Below the pieces are notes generated by a model, which worked only from the letters and a program-made list of their open reading frames with translations, ran no database searches and had not been told where the DNA came from. A stretch of DNA of 64,000 bases from Bryobacteraceae bacterium (GTDB lineage Bacteria; Acidobacteriota; Terriglobia; Bryobacterales; Bryobacteraceae). A program made the position numbers and the translations under genes. Position 1 is the stretch's first letter. Every line of letters begins with the position of its first letter. The stretch covers positions 930,001 through 994,000 of the forward strand of contig BPGE01000001.1 in the NCBI GenBank assembly GCA_026002875.1, in the 5' to 3' direction. This document shows positions 44,059-52,573 of the stretch, piece after piece.

Positions 44059-44226
44059 ATGGACCCGGAATCAAAGCCAGAATGGGAGGCTGAAGGTCCG
44101 GATTTCTGCAGAATCGGCCTGCAGCGGCCGATCAGAGAAACGATGGACGCGAGCGCGTTTCGGAGAGCCCGGAACTCCGGGCGGCGGCATGAGCCCGGAG
44201 CGGCGTCCCGCCCGGCCGGGGCTTGA
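44059..44226 (+). CDS. Possible 55-residue protein with strong ribosome binding site
   Basis: An ATG at 44059 is preceded by GGGGAGGAAGA, the best Shine-Dalgarno sequence in this area. The 55-residue product starts MDPESKPEWEAEGPDFCRIG and ends at 44226, 12 bp before the next ATG. No domain is recognised. The good binding site and spacing to the next gene favour a real small gene, but the second half is compositionally like a chance GC-rich frame. Confidence 0.3.
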   Translation: MDPESKPEWEAEGPDFCRIGLQRPIRETMDASAFRRARNSGRRHEPGAASRPAGA

Positions 44227-44238
44227 CCGGAGACATGG

Positions 44239-44811
44239 ATGGCACTCTCCCATCTGGTCTGGATTGGATTGGCCATTCGCGCCTGCCGGTTCCTGTCCCT
44301 GGCTGCTGCCAGGACAGTGGAATCGGCGCTCGCTGGTAAGGACTCGGGAAAGCCCGCCCCGGCGCCTCGCGGCCAGAACCCGTGGTTCCGCCCGCCGCAG
44401 TCCGCTCCGGCGCGGCAGGCTGGACGACCGCCCCGGCGATGGTTCTGGTTCATCCGTCCCGAACCTCCCGCCCCGCCTCAGCCCGGCTTCTGGGAGCGGA
44501 TCCGGAGAGGGTGGCAGCCGCCGCAGCCGCCACCGCCCCCGCCCGGGCTCGGGGAAAGGATCCGAACGTGGTGGCGCGCCCGCACGACAGCGCCCACGCG
44601 GCAGCGGAAAGCGGAACCGAAGGCGTCAGCCGCCAGGAACGGCCGGATGGGCACGCTGGGCGCTTTCGCCGTGCTGCTCGTCTGGATGCCTGCAGTCGCC
44701 GTGGCCGTGAGCGACCCGGAGCTGTTCGACCGTCTGCTGCCATTGGCCGCCGCGAGCGGCGGGCTGCTGTGGCTGATGCGGAGCGGCGGCAGACAGGAGG
44801 ACGACGCGTGA
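44239..44811 (+). CDS. Proline-rich membrane protein, function unknown
   Basis: 190 residues. A hydrophobic N-terminus (MALSHLVWIGLAIRACRFLS) is followed by a long Pro/Arg/Trp-rich segment with two similar units, PQPGFWERIRRGWQPPQ and PPPGLGERIRTWWRA. Two C-terminal membrane segments follow (LGAFAVLLVWMPAVAVAV and LLPLAAASGGLLWLM). GGAGAC precedes the ATG. It is 28 bp upstream of the RDD gene and likely co-transcribed with it. No family recognised; the basic Trp/Arg stretches could associate with membranes or nucleic acid. Confidence 0.55.
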   Translation: MALSHLVWIGLAIRACRFLSLAAARTVESALAGKDSGKPAPAPRGQNPWFRPPQSAPARQAGRPPRRWFWFIRPEPPAPPQPGFWERIRRGWQPPQPPPPPPGLGERIRTWWRARTTAPTRQRKAEPKASAARNGRMGTLGAFAVLLVWMPAVAVAVSDPELFDRLLPLAAASGGLLWLMRSGGRQEDDA

Positions 44812-44839
44812 AGCCGGCGCCCTGTCCCCGGAGGCGGCC

Positions 44840-45490
44840 ATGAGCGGGTTCCTGCCCTGGCCATGGCGACGAAGGCGCGAGGAAGGCTCAAAGGCGGGGC
44901 CGCGCCTGGCCCTGCTGCGCCTGCTGGCGCGGCTGTTCGACTACGCGCTGTTCGGACTGCTGCTGATGCTGGCTTCCATGCAGTCCGGCCGCTGGGCTTT
45001 CACCGGCTTCTGGCTGCCCGTGAAGCTCGCGCTGCTGGCCGCGCCGTGGATGGCCCTGTGGACGGCGCTCCTCGGGGCGACGCCCGGGAAGATGCTGTTA
45101 CGGCTGCGGGTGCGGAGTCTCGAGCCGGGGCGCGTCGGGCTGGCGGCGGCGATGCGGCGCGAGGGGCGCTGCCTGCTGTCCGGCGTGGCGCTGGGCACGC
45201 CGCTGGCGGTGTTCACCATGATCAACGCAGGGCTGGCCTGTACTTTCCATTTCGGCCCGGTCTGGGACCGCCGCGCCCGCACGCGCGTCGTGCTGCTGCC
45301 GGCGGCTGCGGGCTGGCCGCCCGTTCTGCACTGGCTCGGCGCGGCCATCCGCCTTGCGGTTCTCGCGGCCGTCTTCCGGCTGTTCACGCTGGGTCTCGAT
45401 CCGCGGCCGGACGCGCTGCGCGCGGCGCTGGAAACCGCCGCCGCCCGGGCCGCTGCGCTGCAGGCGGGCTGGGCCGCCCTGCTGCCATGA
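44840..45490 (+). CDS. RDD-family membrane protein
   Basis: 216 residues with GGAGG upstream of the ATG. It has four or so hydrophobic segments and the RDD-type signature: LARLFDYALFGLLLMLAS (Arg and Asp in the first helix) and LLGATPGKMLLRLRVRSLEP, the conserved GxTxGK-x-x-x-x-x-x-V segment. RDD proteins are small membrane proteins, some implicated in ion transport; no function can be assigned here. A terminator follows at 45549. Its company (a proline-rich membrane protein upstream, a broken cas6 downstream) may be accidental. Confidence 0.75.
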   Translation: MSGFLPWPWRRRREEGSKAGPRLALLRLLARLFDYALFGLLLMLASMQSGRWAFTGFWLPVKLALLAAPWMALWTALLGATPGKMLLRLRVRSLEPGRVGLAAAMRREGRCLLSGVALGTPLAVFTMINAGLACTFHFGPVWDRRARTRVVLLPAAAGWPPVLHWLGAAIRLAVLAAVFRLFTLGLDPRPDALRAALETAAARAAALQAGWAALLP

Positions 45491-45548
45491 TGGTCCTGTT
45501 TCTGCCGGAAGGGCCGCGGGAATTCGGCTGCGCCCAGGCTGCCCTGAG

Positions 45549-45596
45549 CCGCGGCTAACGGATCCGATAAGCTGGAAATTCGCCGCGGGTTTTTTT
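45549..45596 (+). terminator. Terminator-like hairpin between the RDD gene and cas6
   Basis: Arms CCGCGGC (45549-45555) and GCCGCGG (45582-45588) with a long 26-nt loop, then a run of seven T. It lies 60 bp after the RDD stop codon, with the T-run ending at the ATG at 45597 of the cas6 remnant. Confidence 0.55.
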
Positions 45597-46582
45597 ATGG
45601 ATTTCCATTTTGTGGAAATTCCGTTTCCTTCCTGCCGGGAGGGCGCCTCTCCGCCCGGCCTTTTCCCTTTTGCGCCCCTCGAGCTCGAATTCGCCGCTCC
45701 CGGCGAGCTGCGCTGGCCGGAAGACAAAGGCGGACTCTTCCGCAGCGGCCTGGGCCTGTTCCTGCGCGAGCAGGCCTGCATCACGGGCGCGCCCGCCTGC
45801 GGCGGCTGCCCCCACCTGGCCCGCTGCGCCTGCGCCCCTTGTTTTCGAAAATCCCATCCAGCCTGATGAGGCGGCCGTGCTGCGCCGCTACACGCATGCT
45901 CCGCACCCGTTCCTGCTGCGGCCGCCCCTCGAGCCGGGCACGCGGCTGGCCGCCGGGACGGTCTCCCGCGCCGGCCTCGCCGTCTTCGGACCGGCGCACG
46001 GGCTGCTGCCCGCGCTGCTCGAGGCGCTGGACCGCATGGGCTGCTCGGGCTGCTACGGCGGCCCGTTCCGGCTTGTCTGCGTGCGGTCGGCCCTCACCGG
46101 CGTCGAGCTGGCCCGGAGCGGCGGCGAGGGATGGCTGCGCGAGCCGCCTCTCTGGCGTCCTGGCCCGGCCCGAGGGACCGTGCATGGCACGGCTCGAGTT
46201 CCTCACGCCGCTGCGCATCCGCACCCGCGGCCGCTACAACCCGCGGCCCGGCTTCCTCGCCATCACCCACGCGCTGCGGCGGCGGCTGCATCTGCCGGCC
46301 GCCGTCCATGCCGGCGGGCCGGCCGGTTCCGGCTGGATGCGCCCGCTGCTCGAGGCCGCCGACCGCATCACCACGCGCCGCGCCGAATGGACGCTGTACC
46401 GCTGGTCGCGGCTGAGCGGCCGCCAGCAGGCCGACATCCCGATGGACGGCCTGCCCGGCTCGCTCGAAGCCGAAGGCGAGCTTGACCCGCTGCTGCCCTA
46501 CCTCGAAGCTGGCCAATGGCTCCAGGTCGGCTCCGGCACGAGCGCCGGGCTCGGCGCCTACCGGCTCGCCATGGCCGAATGA
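45597..46582 (+). pseudogene. cas6: cas6 (CRISPR pre-crRNA endoribonuclease), broken by two frameshifts
   Basis: Three consecutive reading frames join into one Cas6-type RAMP protein of about 325 residues. Frame one has LFRSGLGLFLREQACITGAP and CGGCPHLARCAC, the Cys-rich segment of the family. A shift near 45838 leads to PLVFENPIQPDEAA, HAPHPFLLRPPLEPGTRLAA and LLPALLEALDRMGCSG. A second shift near 46150 leads to MARLEFLTPLRIRTRG, RRLSGRQQADIPMDGLPG-type sequence and the Gly-rich C-terminal loop WLQVGSGTSAGLGAYRLA. The family order and C-terminal motif are clear. Two frameshifts make an intact product impossible unless the assembly is wrong. With a truncated cas1 2 kb away, it points to a dead CRISPR-Cas locus. 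Confidence 0.8.
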
Positions 46583-46615
46583 GGGCGGCGGCCAGGCTGC
46601 GGTCTGCCGTCCCCG

Positions 46616-46657
46616 CCGGCGCCGGTTCCTGCAGGTGCGCCCCTGCTCCGGCGCCGG
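46616..46657. other. GC-rich hairpin between convergent genes
   Basis: The self-complementary decamer CCGGCGCCGG occurs at 46616 and 46648 and can pair into a 10-bp stem between the cas6 remnant and the convergent secreted-protein gene. No T-run follows on either strand, so it is not a classic terminator. Confidence 0.4.
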
Positions 46658-46663
46658 GCCGCT

Positions 46664-47497
46664 TCACCAGCTCACTGAAGACGTCACCGGCACCGTGGTC
46701 ACCGACCCAGTCGGATTGAACAGCAGCCCCAGCGCGGCAAAGCCGCCGTATTCGCTCACCCGCTTCAGCACGATCAGACCCTCGCGGCCCGCTGCAGCTG
46801 GCCACCGCTCGGCCGTCTGAAACGCCATGTGGTTCAGCTCCGGCAGCCGTTCCCGGTAGGTCTCCAGCAGGCGGCCTTCCCTGTCCCGGATCTCCACCTC
46901 CAGCTCGAGCGGATAGCTCGGAAAGGGATTGACGACCGCGATCGCCGTGCCGAACCCGTTGCGGTTGTCAAACGGCACCAGACCGTCTCCGGGGCTGAAA
47001 TCAAGCGGGACGAGGGCTTCGTAGTCGGGCTTGTCAGGAATTTTCGCCCGGAACGTGGCAAACACAACCCCGTCGCCCTCCAGGCCTGTCTTCGGATAGA
47101 AGCTCGCCCAGCCCACCTGCACATCTGGACTGCTGGAAACCGTCTCCAGCCGCAGCGAGCCCGACGGCGGCAGCCGCAGCTCGAATGTATGACCCGTCTG
47201 ACGCTTCGCTCCGTCGTCCAGCGTCAATGTCATCCGCTCGCCCCGGCTCGTGCGGAACCAGAAATCATAGACCGCCTCGGCCGTCTCCGACGTGTTGATC
47301 ACCGTAAAAATCGTCCTCCAGGGGCCGCCCATTGCCACATGCGCGATGTGGCCGCCGCGGCGATCGATCAGCATCGCCCGGCCTTCCTTGCCCGTGGCGC
47401 GCGCCTCCTCCCAGTCCCGGCTGAACCAGACCTGCCCCGGGCAGGCCAGCCCCAGCCCGACAAACAGACACCAGGCCTTCGCAATGGTTCTGTTCAT
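46664..47497 (-). CDS. Secreted beta-rich protein, paralogue 1
   Basis: 277 residues from the ATG at 47497 (MNRTIAKAWCLFVGLGLACP), with AGGA upstream and a signal peptide. It contains two Ig-like halves: HVAMGGPWRTIFTVINTSET and VPFDNRNGFGTAIAVVNPFP, ending GLLFNPTGSVTTVPVTS. No catalytic motif. It is closely related over its length to the next gene upstream (47551-48375), with the same motif order, so the two are tandem duplicates. Similar single-domain exoproteins occur in Bryobacterales; function unknown. Confidence 0.75.
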   Translation of the reverse strand: MNRTIAKAWCLFVGLGLACPGQVWFSRDWEEARATGKEGRAMLIDRRGGHIAHVAMGGPWRTIFTVINTSETAEAVYDFWFRTSRGERMTLTLDDGAKRQTGHTFELRLPPSGSLRLETVSSSPDVQVGWASFYPKTGLEGDGVVFATFRAKIPDKPDYEALVPLDFSPGDGLVPFDNRNGFGTAIAVVNPFPSYPLELEVEIRDREGRLLETYRERLPELNHMAFQTAERWPAAAGREGLIVLKRVSEYGGFAALGLLFNPTGSVTTVPVTSSVSW

Positions 47498-47550
47498 GAT
47501 TCCTGCTCTCTGCATGGCTCGCTCTCCCTGGCAACTCTCCTCAGAACCAC

Positions 47551-48375
47551 TCACCGGATGCTGACCACCGGCACCGTCGTCACCGATCTGCTCGGGTTGA
47601 ACAGCAACCCCAACGCCGTGAAGTCCCAGTTGCCGACCCGGCGGATCCGGATCAGGCCAGCCCGCTCGGCCGTCGCCGGCCACCGCTCGGCCGTCTGGAA
47701 TGCCGCGTGGCCTCCCGGGTCGAGCCGCTCGCGGTACTTCTGCACCAGCTTGCCGTCCTCGCCATAGATCTCCACGTCCAGCTCGAGCGGCTCGCTGGCG
47801 TAAGGATTCACCACGGCCACCGCCGTGCCGAACCCATTGCGGTTGTCAAACGGCACCACCGCGCGCGGCCTGGCCGGCTCGCTGGGCACCAGCGCCTCAT
47901 AGTCGGGCTGGCCCGGCACAACGGCGCGGAACGTCGCGTAGGCGGCCACGAAGCAGTCCCGGCCCTCGCGCCTCTCGAGCGTCGCCCAGCCCATCCGCAC
48001 CTCCGGATCCTCGGTCAACGTGATCAGCCGGATCGAGCCAAGCGGCGGCAGGCTGACCGGAAACACGCTCCCGGTGCGCGCCTCGGTTCCGCCGTCCAGC
48101 TTCACGGTGAGCGGCTCGCCCTTCTGGGACCGGAACCGCAGCTCGCACTCGGCGGGCTTCTCCACATGCGTATTGACCACGGTCACCAGGGTCCGCCATG
48201 GGCCTCCCACCGCCACGTGCGTGAAAACGCCGCCATAAGGCAGCACCATCGCCCGTTCCGGACCGCCGCCCGCCGCAGCCGCCGCCGGACCGTCCGCCGC
48301 GGGCAGCGCCAGCCTGCCGCCCGGCAGCAGCCCGAGAGCGGCCGCCAGCATCCAGACAAACCGGTTCATCTTCAA
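47551..48375 (-). CDS. Secreted beta-rich protein, paralogue 2
   Basis: 274 residues (or 272 from the second Met, MNRFVWMLAAALGLLPGGRL), with a signal peptide. Shared blocks with its neighbour are HVAVGGPWRTLVTVVNTHVE, DYEALVP, VPFDNRNGFGTAVAVVNPYA, AFQTAERWPA and GLLFNPSRSVTTVPVVS. It differs in an Ala/Gly-rich N-terminal linker. It lies 53 bp upstream of paralogue 1 and probably in the same transcript. Confidence 0.75.
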   Translation of the reverse strand: MKMNRFVWMLAAALGLLPGGRLALPAADGPAAAAAGGGPERAMVLPYGGVFTHVAVGGPWRTLVTVVNTHVEKPAECELRFRSQKGEPLTVKLDGGTEARTGSVFPVSLPPLGSIRLITLTEDPEVRMGWATLERREGRDCFVAAYATFRAVVPGQPDYEALVPSEPARPRAVVPFDNRNGFGTAVAVVNPYASEPLELDVEIYGEDGKLVQKYRERLDPGGHAAFQTAERWPATAERAGLIRIRRVGNWDFTALGLLFNPSRSVTTVPVVSIR

Positions 48376-48684
48376 CCAACCTCCTGCCAGTTCGTGTGAT
48401 CGCAGTTCCCTATTTCAGGAACTGAAACTCCAGAATCTGCGGGCCGGACCGCTGTTCCGGAAGCGCTCCGCCGGAGCGGCCGCAGCCCCACGCCCTATTT
48501 ATCGGCAAAGGTTCCGGAAGGCTGCAGTCCCCCGATGGCGCGCCGGGGGGATGCGGTCCGCCGCCCTGTTTCCACCCGTCTGCGCGGCTCCCCGGCGGGG
48601 GCCCGTGAAACGGATGCCCGATGCACTCGCGGGGAGGCGGCGGCCGGGCCAGGAGCAGGCATTCCTGTCCGTCGCTGGCCGCGC

Positions 48685-48964
48685 GGTCTTGCGCCAGCCG
48701 CACCCCGGCCTGACGGCTCAGCGCCGGGGCCAGGCGTCCGCGCAGCCACCCCTGCCGCCACAGGAACGCCACCGGAACCCCGCGCCGGAACAGCAGCGCG
48801 AGCGCCTGCGCCGTCACCTGGACCGGGCCGACCAGCACCACGGCGGCCGTCTCGCGCACCGGGATTTCGACCGGATCGCAGCCCTCCAGCCGCACCTCCA
48901 GGCGGCGGCTCCGCCGGGACACGACGCCGCCCGGCCCGCGGACGAACACCGTGGTGAGCGGCAT
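48685..48964 (-). pseudogene. cas1: cas1 N-terminal fragment
   Basis: The first 93 codons of a frame running to 48410 are the N-terminal beta-sandwich domain of Cas1, the CRISPR spacer integrase: TVFVRGPGGVVSRRSRRLEV, VEIPVRETAAVVLVGPVQVT, AQALALLFRRGVPVAFLWRQ and RGRLAPALSRQAGVRLAQ. Beyond that point the sequence no longer matches; the helical catalytic domain with its metal-binding Glu/His/Asp residues is absent in all frames of this strand. No cas2 is found. With the broken cas6 it marks a decayed CRISPR-Cas locus. Confidence 0.8.
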
Positions 48965-50172
48965 GGTTTCTCTCCGGTCAGACGCCTGCGTAACCTACTC
49001 CGAAGACGGCCGCGAATGGACGCGGTTTTCTTCCGCTCCAGCGGCGGGCTTGGGATGTCCCGAATCCGCTACCCGGCCGGTGCGCCGCTGCGCAGCGGGC
49101 GGAAGAGAGGCGACTGCCAGCGCCCGCGGCTGGAATGCGCGTCCGGGAACCGGGCGGTGCGGTCCGGGCAGGGCGCGTCCGGTATGCGGCCAACAGCCGC
49201 GCGCGAAGGGATAGCGAGCTGGTGGACTGGGGCAATCGTGGGGAAACGCTCCATCGAACCGCCCTGACACGAGGGGCAGGGGATGCGGAGGACTGGCCGC
49301 GCCTGCGGCGCGATGGGGGTGTTGGTTGGCTGGAGAGGTTTGATAACCGCTCGGTCGCAGCCCTTCGGGCTGCTCCCTCGCGGCTCTGTTTGCGCGGGGC
49401 GGGTTCCGGTCCGTTTCGCAAAACTGCGGTTTTGGGTTTTGGAGGGTGCTGCGGGACAACGGTTTGCGGGAGGGGACACAGTTGGGATGCAGCCCTCGCG
49501 CGAGCGCGGCGGGAAGCCCGTCGGCGAGGGCGCGGCTCGCTCACGGCGAGTGCGTGCGCGTCTCCATCGCCACAAGGTACCGCCGCCGCCCCCAGACCCG
49601 ACCGGCCCCTGCCCGTGCCCGCCACGCTCCCCTTGCCGGCCGGCGAGAAAGGCACGTGCCCGTGAAACGGCATCCGCAGAATCACAGGGTGACGGCCACG
49701 ACTTTGTGACCGGGTGGCATCATTAATTCAGCAATCTGCCGGATCAGACCGCCGCCCTGGGAAGCGTTGGCCGAAGCGGGCCCGACGGCTCCCTGCCCGT
49801 CGCCGCCACCCGCCGCTCCTGCACCACTTCGCTCCCCGAGTCGAGCACGAAGCGCAGGGGCTCCACCGGTTTCCCGGATCCGGTCCAACCGTCCGCTCCG
49901 GACGGTCCGCTGCTGCCAACCGCCCCGTCCTGCCCGAGCCATGCTCCTTCATGGCCGGTCTCTTCTTGCACAGGAAGAGTGCGCCTGATCCTGACGGTCG
50001 CCGCGAGCGGATGGCAGCCCGCGGGGGACTGGTCCTGTTGTCGCGTGCCGCAGCACGCTTCGAGCCCGCGGGGAGATTCGCCACGCGGATGGGCTGCAGG
50101 GACGTGATGGATTTCCTGAATGGTCCGGGCGGCGGGGATGGGGTTCGAAAGAATTCGAAAGAAAAGAGGGGA
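48965..50172. other. 1.2-kb gene-free, GC-rich stretch before tRNA-Arg
   Basis: No gene or RNA is recognised. I looked for a CRISPR array (regular 28-37-bp repeats with spacers), which would be expected next to cas1, and saw none; only dispersed short GC-rich inverted repeats occur (for example CAGCCCTTCGGGCTG near 49358). The stretch is probably the eroded remainder of the CRISPR or another accessory locus, ending at the tRNA gene. Confidence 0.5.
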
Positions 50173-50249
50173 TGGTGCGCCCGGAGTGATTCGAACACCC
50201 GACCTACTGGTTCGTAGCCAGTTGCTCTATCCAGCTGAGCTACGGGCGC
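50173..50249 (-). tRNA. tRNA-Arg (anticodon ACG)
   Basis: 77 nt on the minus strand including an encoded CCA. Acceptor arms are GCGCCCG and CGGGCGC with discriminator A. The D-arm (GCTCAGCTGGATAGAGC), anticodon stem ACTGG/CCAGT with loop CTACGAA (anticodon ACG), and T-loop GTTCGAATC are all present. It borders the accessory region on its 3' side. Confidence 0.97.
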
Positions 50250-50357
50250 ACTGCGTTTTCATCCTCGATTATAGCGAGCCGCGAGGGGTGGGGCAAGAGC
50301 CCGGCGGGCGGGCGGGACGCGTGGCGGGGCGGCCGGGCGCGGTGGCAAGATGGCGTC

Positions 50358-51083
50358 ATGACACTCGATCTGACAGGGAAGACGGCGCTGGTGACGGGCG
50401 GTTCGCGGGGTATCGGGCGGGCCATTGTGGAACGGCTGCTGCAGGCGGGGGCGGCGGTGGTTTTCTGCGGGCGGGACGCCGGCGGGGTGGAGCGGACGCT
50501 CGGGGAGCTGCGGCGGCAATTTCCGGCGGAAACCCTAAAAATCCGCGGCCGGGCCGCCGATGTTCGGAGTGAGGCATCCGTTCGGGACCTGTTCGAATGG
50601 ATGGATCTCGAGACGGGAGGGCCGGACATCCTGGTGAACAACGCCGGCGTGGGCGTGTTCGGGGATGTGACCGCGCTCGGGCCCGAGGAGTGGAATCTGG
50701 TGATCGAGACGAACCTGGGAGGCGTGTACCGGTGCTCGCGCCAGGCGATCCCGCGGATGCGGGCGCGCGGCGGAGGCTGGATTGTGAACATCGGCAGCCT
50801 GGCCGGGCGGAACGCGTTCGCGGGCGGCGCGGCCTACAACGCCTCCAAGTTCGGGCTCGTCGGCATGAGCGAAGCGATGATGCTGGACCACCGCCATGAA
50901 GGGATCCGCGTGGCCTGCATTCTGCCCGGAAGCGTGAACACGGGTTTCGGGCGGGGCGGGGAGGCGCCGTGGAAGATGGCGCCGGAAGACGTGGCCGAGG
51001 CGGTGGCGGCGGTGCTGTCCATGCCGGAGCGGACGCTGGTCAGTCTGGTGGAGATGCGGCCGTCGCGGCCACCGAAACGGTGA
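50358..51083 (+). CDS. Short-chain dehydrogenase/reductase
   Basis: 241 residues, classical SDR: cofactor motif ALVTGGSRGIGRAIVERL, NNAGVG, and the catalytic set Ser in IGSLAGRNAF, then Tyr and Lys in AAYNASKFGLVGMSEAM. The Rossmann Arg in VVFCGRDAGG suggests NADP(H). Substrate unknown; similar to FabG-type 3-oxoacyl reductases but with a shortened C-terminus. Lies 43 bp or less upstream of the AAA+ gene and may be co-transcribed. Confidence 0.9.
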   Translation: MTLDLTGKTALVTGGSRGIGRAIVERLLQAGAAVVFCGRDAGGVERTLGELRRQFPAETLKIRGRAADVRSEASVRDLFEWMDLETGGPDILVNNAGVGVFGDVTALGPEEWNLVIETNLGGVYRCSRQAIPRMRARGGGWIVNIGSLAGRNAFAGGAAYNASKFGLVGMSEAMMLDHRHEGIRVACILPGSVNTGFGRGGEAPWKMAPEDVAEAVAAVLSMPERTLVSLVEMRPSRPPKR

Positions 51084-51114
51084 GCCGGGGCGGGCGCGGG
51101 AAAGGAATTTCGAG

Positions 51115-52383
51115 TTGGGCGATGCAATGAGGCTCCTGGACGCGGCGGCCCCGGCGGCGCCGGTGACGGGCGAGGGACGGCGGTTTCCGTTCCCGCGCAA
51201 GGCAGGCCTGAGGACGGGCGCGAAGCCTCCGGTTCCGGAGGTTCTGGATCCCCGCCGGACGGGAAGCGAGGCGGCGGAGCTGGAAGAGGGGCTGCGCGCG
51301 CTGGTCGTGGGCCAGGAAGAGGCGATCGAGCAGATCGTCAACGTGTACCAGATGTATCTGACGGGGCTGTGTCCGCCGCAGCGGCCGGTGGCCAACCTGC
51401 TGTTCCTCGGGCCGACGGGGACGGGCAAGACGCGCATCGTGGAGGCGCTGGCCGAGACGCTGGTGGGCACGCCGCGGGCCGTGATCAAGGTGGACTGCGC
51501 CGAGTTCCAGCACAGCCACGAGATCGCCAAGCTGATCGGGTCGCCCCCGGGCTACCTGGGGCACCGGGAGACGCATCCGCTGCTGAGCCAGGAGGTGCTG
51601 AACCAGTACCATACGGACCGCGTGAAGCTCAGCTTCGTGCTGTTCGACGAAATCGAGAAGGCCTCCGACGCGCTGTGGAACCTGCTGCTGGGAATACTGG
51701 ACAAGGCGACGCTGACGCTGGGGGACAACCGCAAGGTGGATTTCTCGCGCGCGATGATTTTCATGACGTCCAATCTCGGGGCGGCGGAAATGCAATCGCT
51801 CATGAGTCCGCGGCTGGGCTTCGCCATGAGCGCTCCGCCGCCGGCCGGCGGCCGGATGGAGGGACGGATCCGGCGCAGCGGGATCGAGGCGGCGCGGAAG
51901 AAGTTCACGCCGGAATTCATGAACCGGCTGGACAAGATCGTGGTGTTCCGGCCGCTGGGAGACGCCGAGCTGCGCCGCATCCTGGACATCGAGCTCGGAT
52001 TCGTGCAGCAGCGGGTGCTGGCCGCCTCGGCCGAGCGGGCCTTCGTCTTCCGGCTCACGGACGCGGCCAAAGAGGCGCTGCTGGCCGACGGGGTGGACCT
52101 GCGCTATGGAGCGAGGCATCTGAAGCGGTCGATCGAGCGGATGCTGGTGCAGCCGCTGTCGAATCTGATCGCCACGGGTCAGGTGCGTGGGGGCGACGTG
52201 CTCTGCGTGGACTGGGATGAGGACGGCCGCTGCCTGAGGTTCGTGCGGGAGGACGAAGGCGTGCCGGTGCAGGCTCTGGCGGAGATGCTGGAGCCGCGGG
52301 TGCGGTCGTGGGCCCGTACGGCGGCGGTGGCGCAGCCCGTGCCGCAGCGGGCGCCGGCCGCGCGAGGTTCGCGGCGGCTCTGA
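51115..52383 (+). CDS. Stand-alone ClpB/ClpA C-terminal-type AAA+ ATPase
   Basis: 422 residues with a single AAA+ module like the second ATPase domain of ClpA/ClpB. Walker A is in LLFLGPTGTGKTRIVEALAE, the pore-type loop in IAKLIGSPPGYLGHRE, Walker B in SFVLFDEIEKASDALWN, sensor 1 in IFMTSNLGAA, the Arg finger in FTPEFMNRLDKIVVFRPL and sensor 2 in GARHLKRSIERML. The N-terminal Clp domain, first AAA domain and ClpP-binding loop are missing. A TTG at 51115 has AAGGA seven bases upstream and is preferred to the ATG at 51127. It might be a substrate remodeller for the adjacent pilin-type genes, but that is only proximity. Confidence 0.85.
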   Translation: MGDAMRLLDAAAPAAPVTGEGRRFPFPRKAGLRTGAKPPVPEVLDPRRTGSEAAELEEGLRALVVGQEEAIEQIVNVYQMYLTGLCPPQRPVANLLFLGPTGTGKTRIVEALAETLVGTPRAVIKVDCAEFQHSHEIAKLIGSPPGYLGHRETHPLLSQEVLNQYHTDRVKLSFVLFDEIEKASDALWNLLLGILDKATLTLGDNRKVDFSRAMIFMTSNLGAAEMQSLMSPRLGFAMSAPPPAGGRMEGRIRRSGIEAARKKFTPEFMNRLDKIVVFRPLGDAELRRILDIELGFVQQRVLAASAERAFVFRLTDAAKEALLADGVDLRYGARHLKRSIERMLVQPLSNLIATGQVRGGDVLCVDWDEDGRCLRFVREDEGVPVQALAEMLEPRVRSWARTAAVAQPVPQRAPAARGSRRL

Positions 52384-52482
52384 CGTCCGCCCTCCGGATG
52401 GCCCGGCGCCCGGCAGGCGGACGTGCGCGGACGGGGACCGGTCCGGAGGCGGGCTGGAGGCGCGGGCGTCCGGCAAAAAAGG

Positions 52483-52520
52483 TCGGTGATTTCCCCGAAT
52501 TCGGGATGAATAATCACCGA
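52483..52520. promoter_or_regulatory. Nested inverted repeats upstream of the TadE operon
   Basis: An outer dyad TCGGTGATT (52483-52491) and AATCACCGA (52512-52520) encloses a perfect 12-bp palindrome CCCGAATTCGGG (52494-52505). It lies 54-90 bp before the first TadE-like gene and 100 bp after the AAA+ gene. It could be an operator or an RNA hairpin; no T-run follows. Confidence 0.5.
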
Positions 52521-52573
52521 AAAGGGCCGAAAGCATAAAGAAATGTAGTACATCTTCCGTCAGAAGGACAGAG

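Noticed and set aside
44001-44453. A 150-codon minus-strand frame opposite the small gene and the proline-rich protein
   Set aside because: No ribosome binding site or domain; the plus-strand genes have good Shine-Dalgarno sequences and membrane segments.
49135-49726. Several overlapping frames of 150-180 codons before the tRNA
   Set aside because: All are Arg/Gly/Ala/Pro-rich, overlap on both strands and have no family features; treated as gene-free DNA.
48965-50172. Possible CRISPR array next to the cas1 stub
   Set aside because: No regularly spaced direct repeats of 28-37 bp are visible; only irregular short GC-rich inverted repeats.
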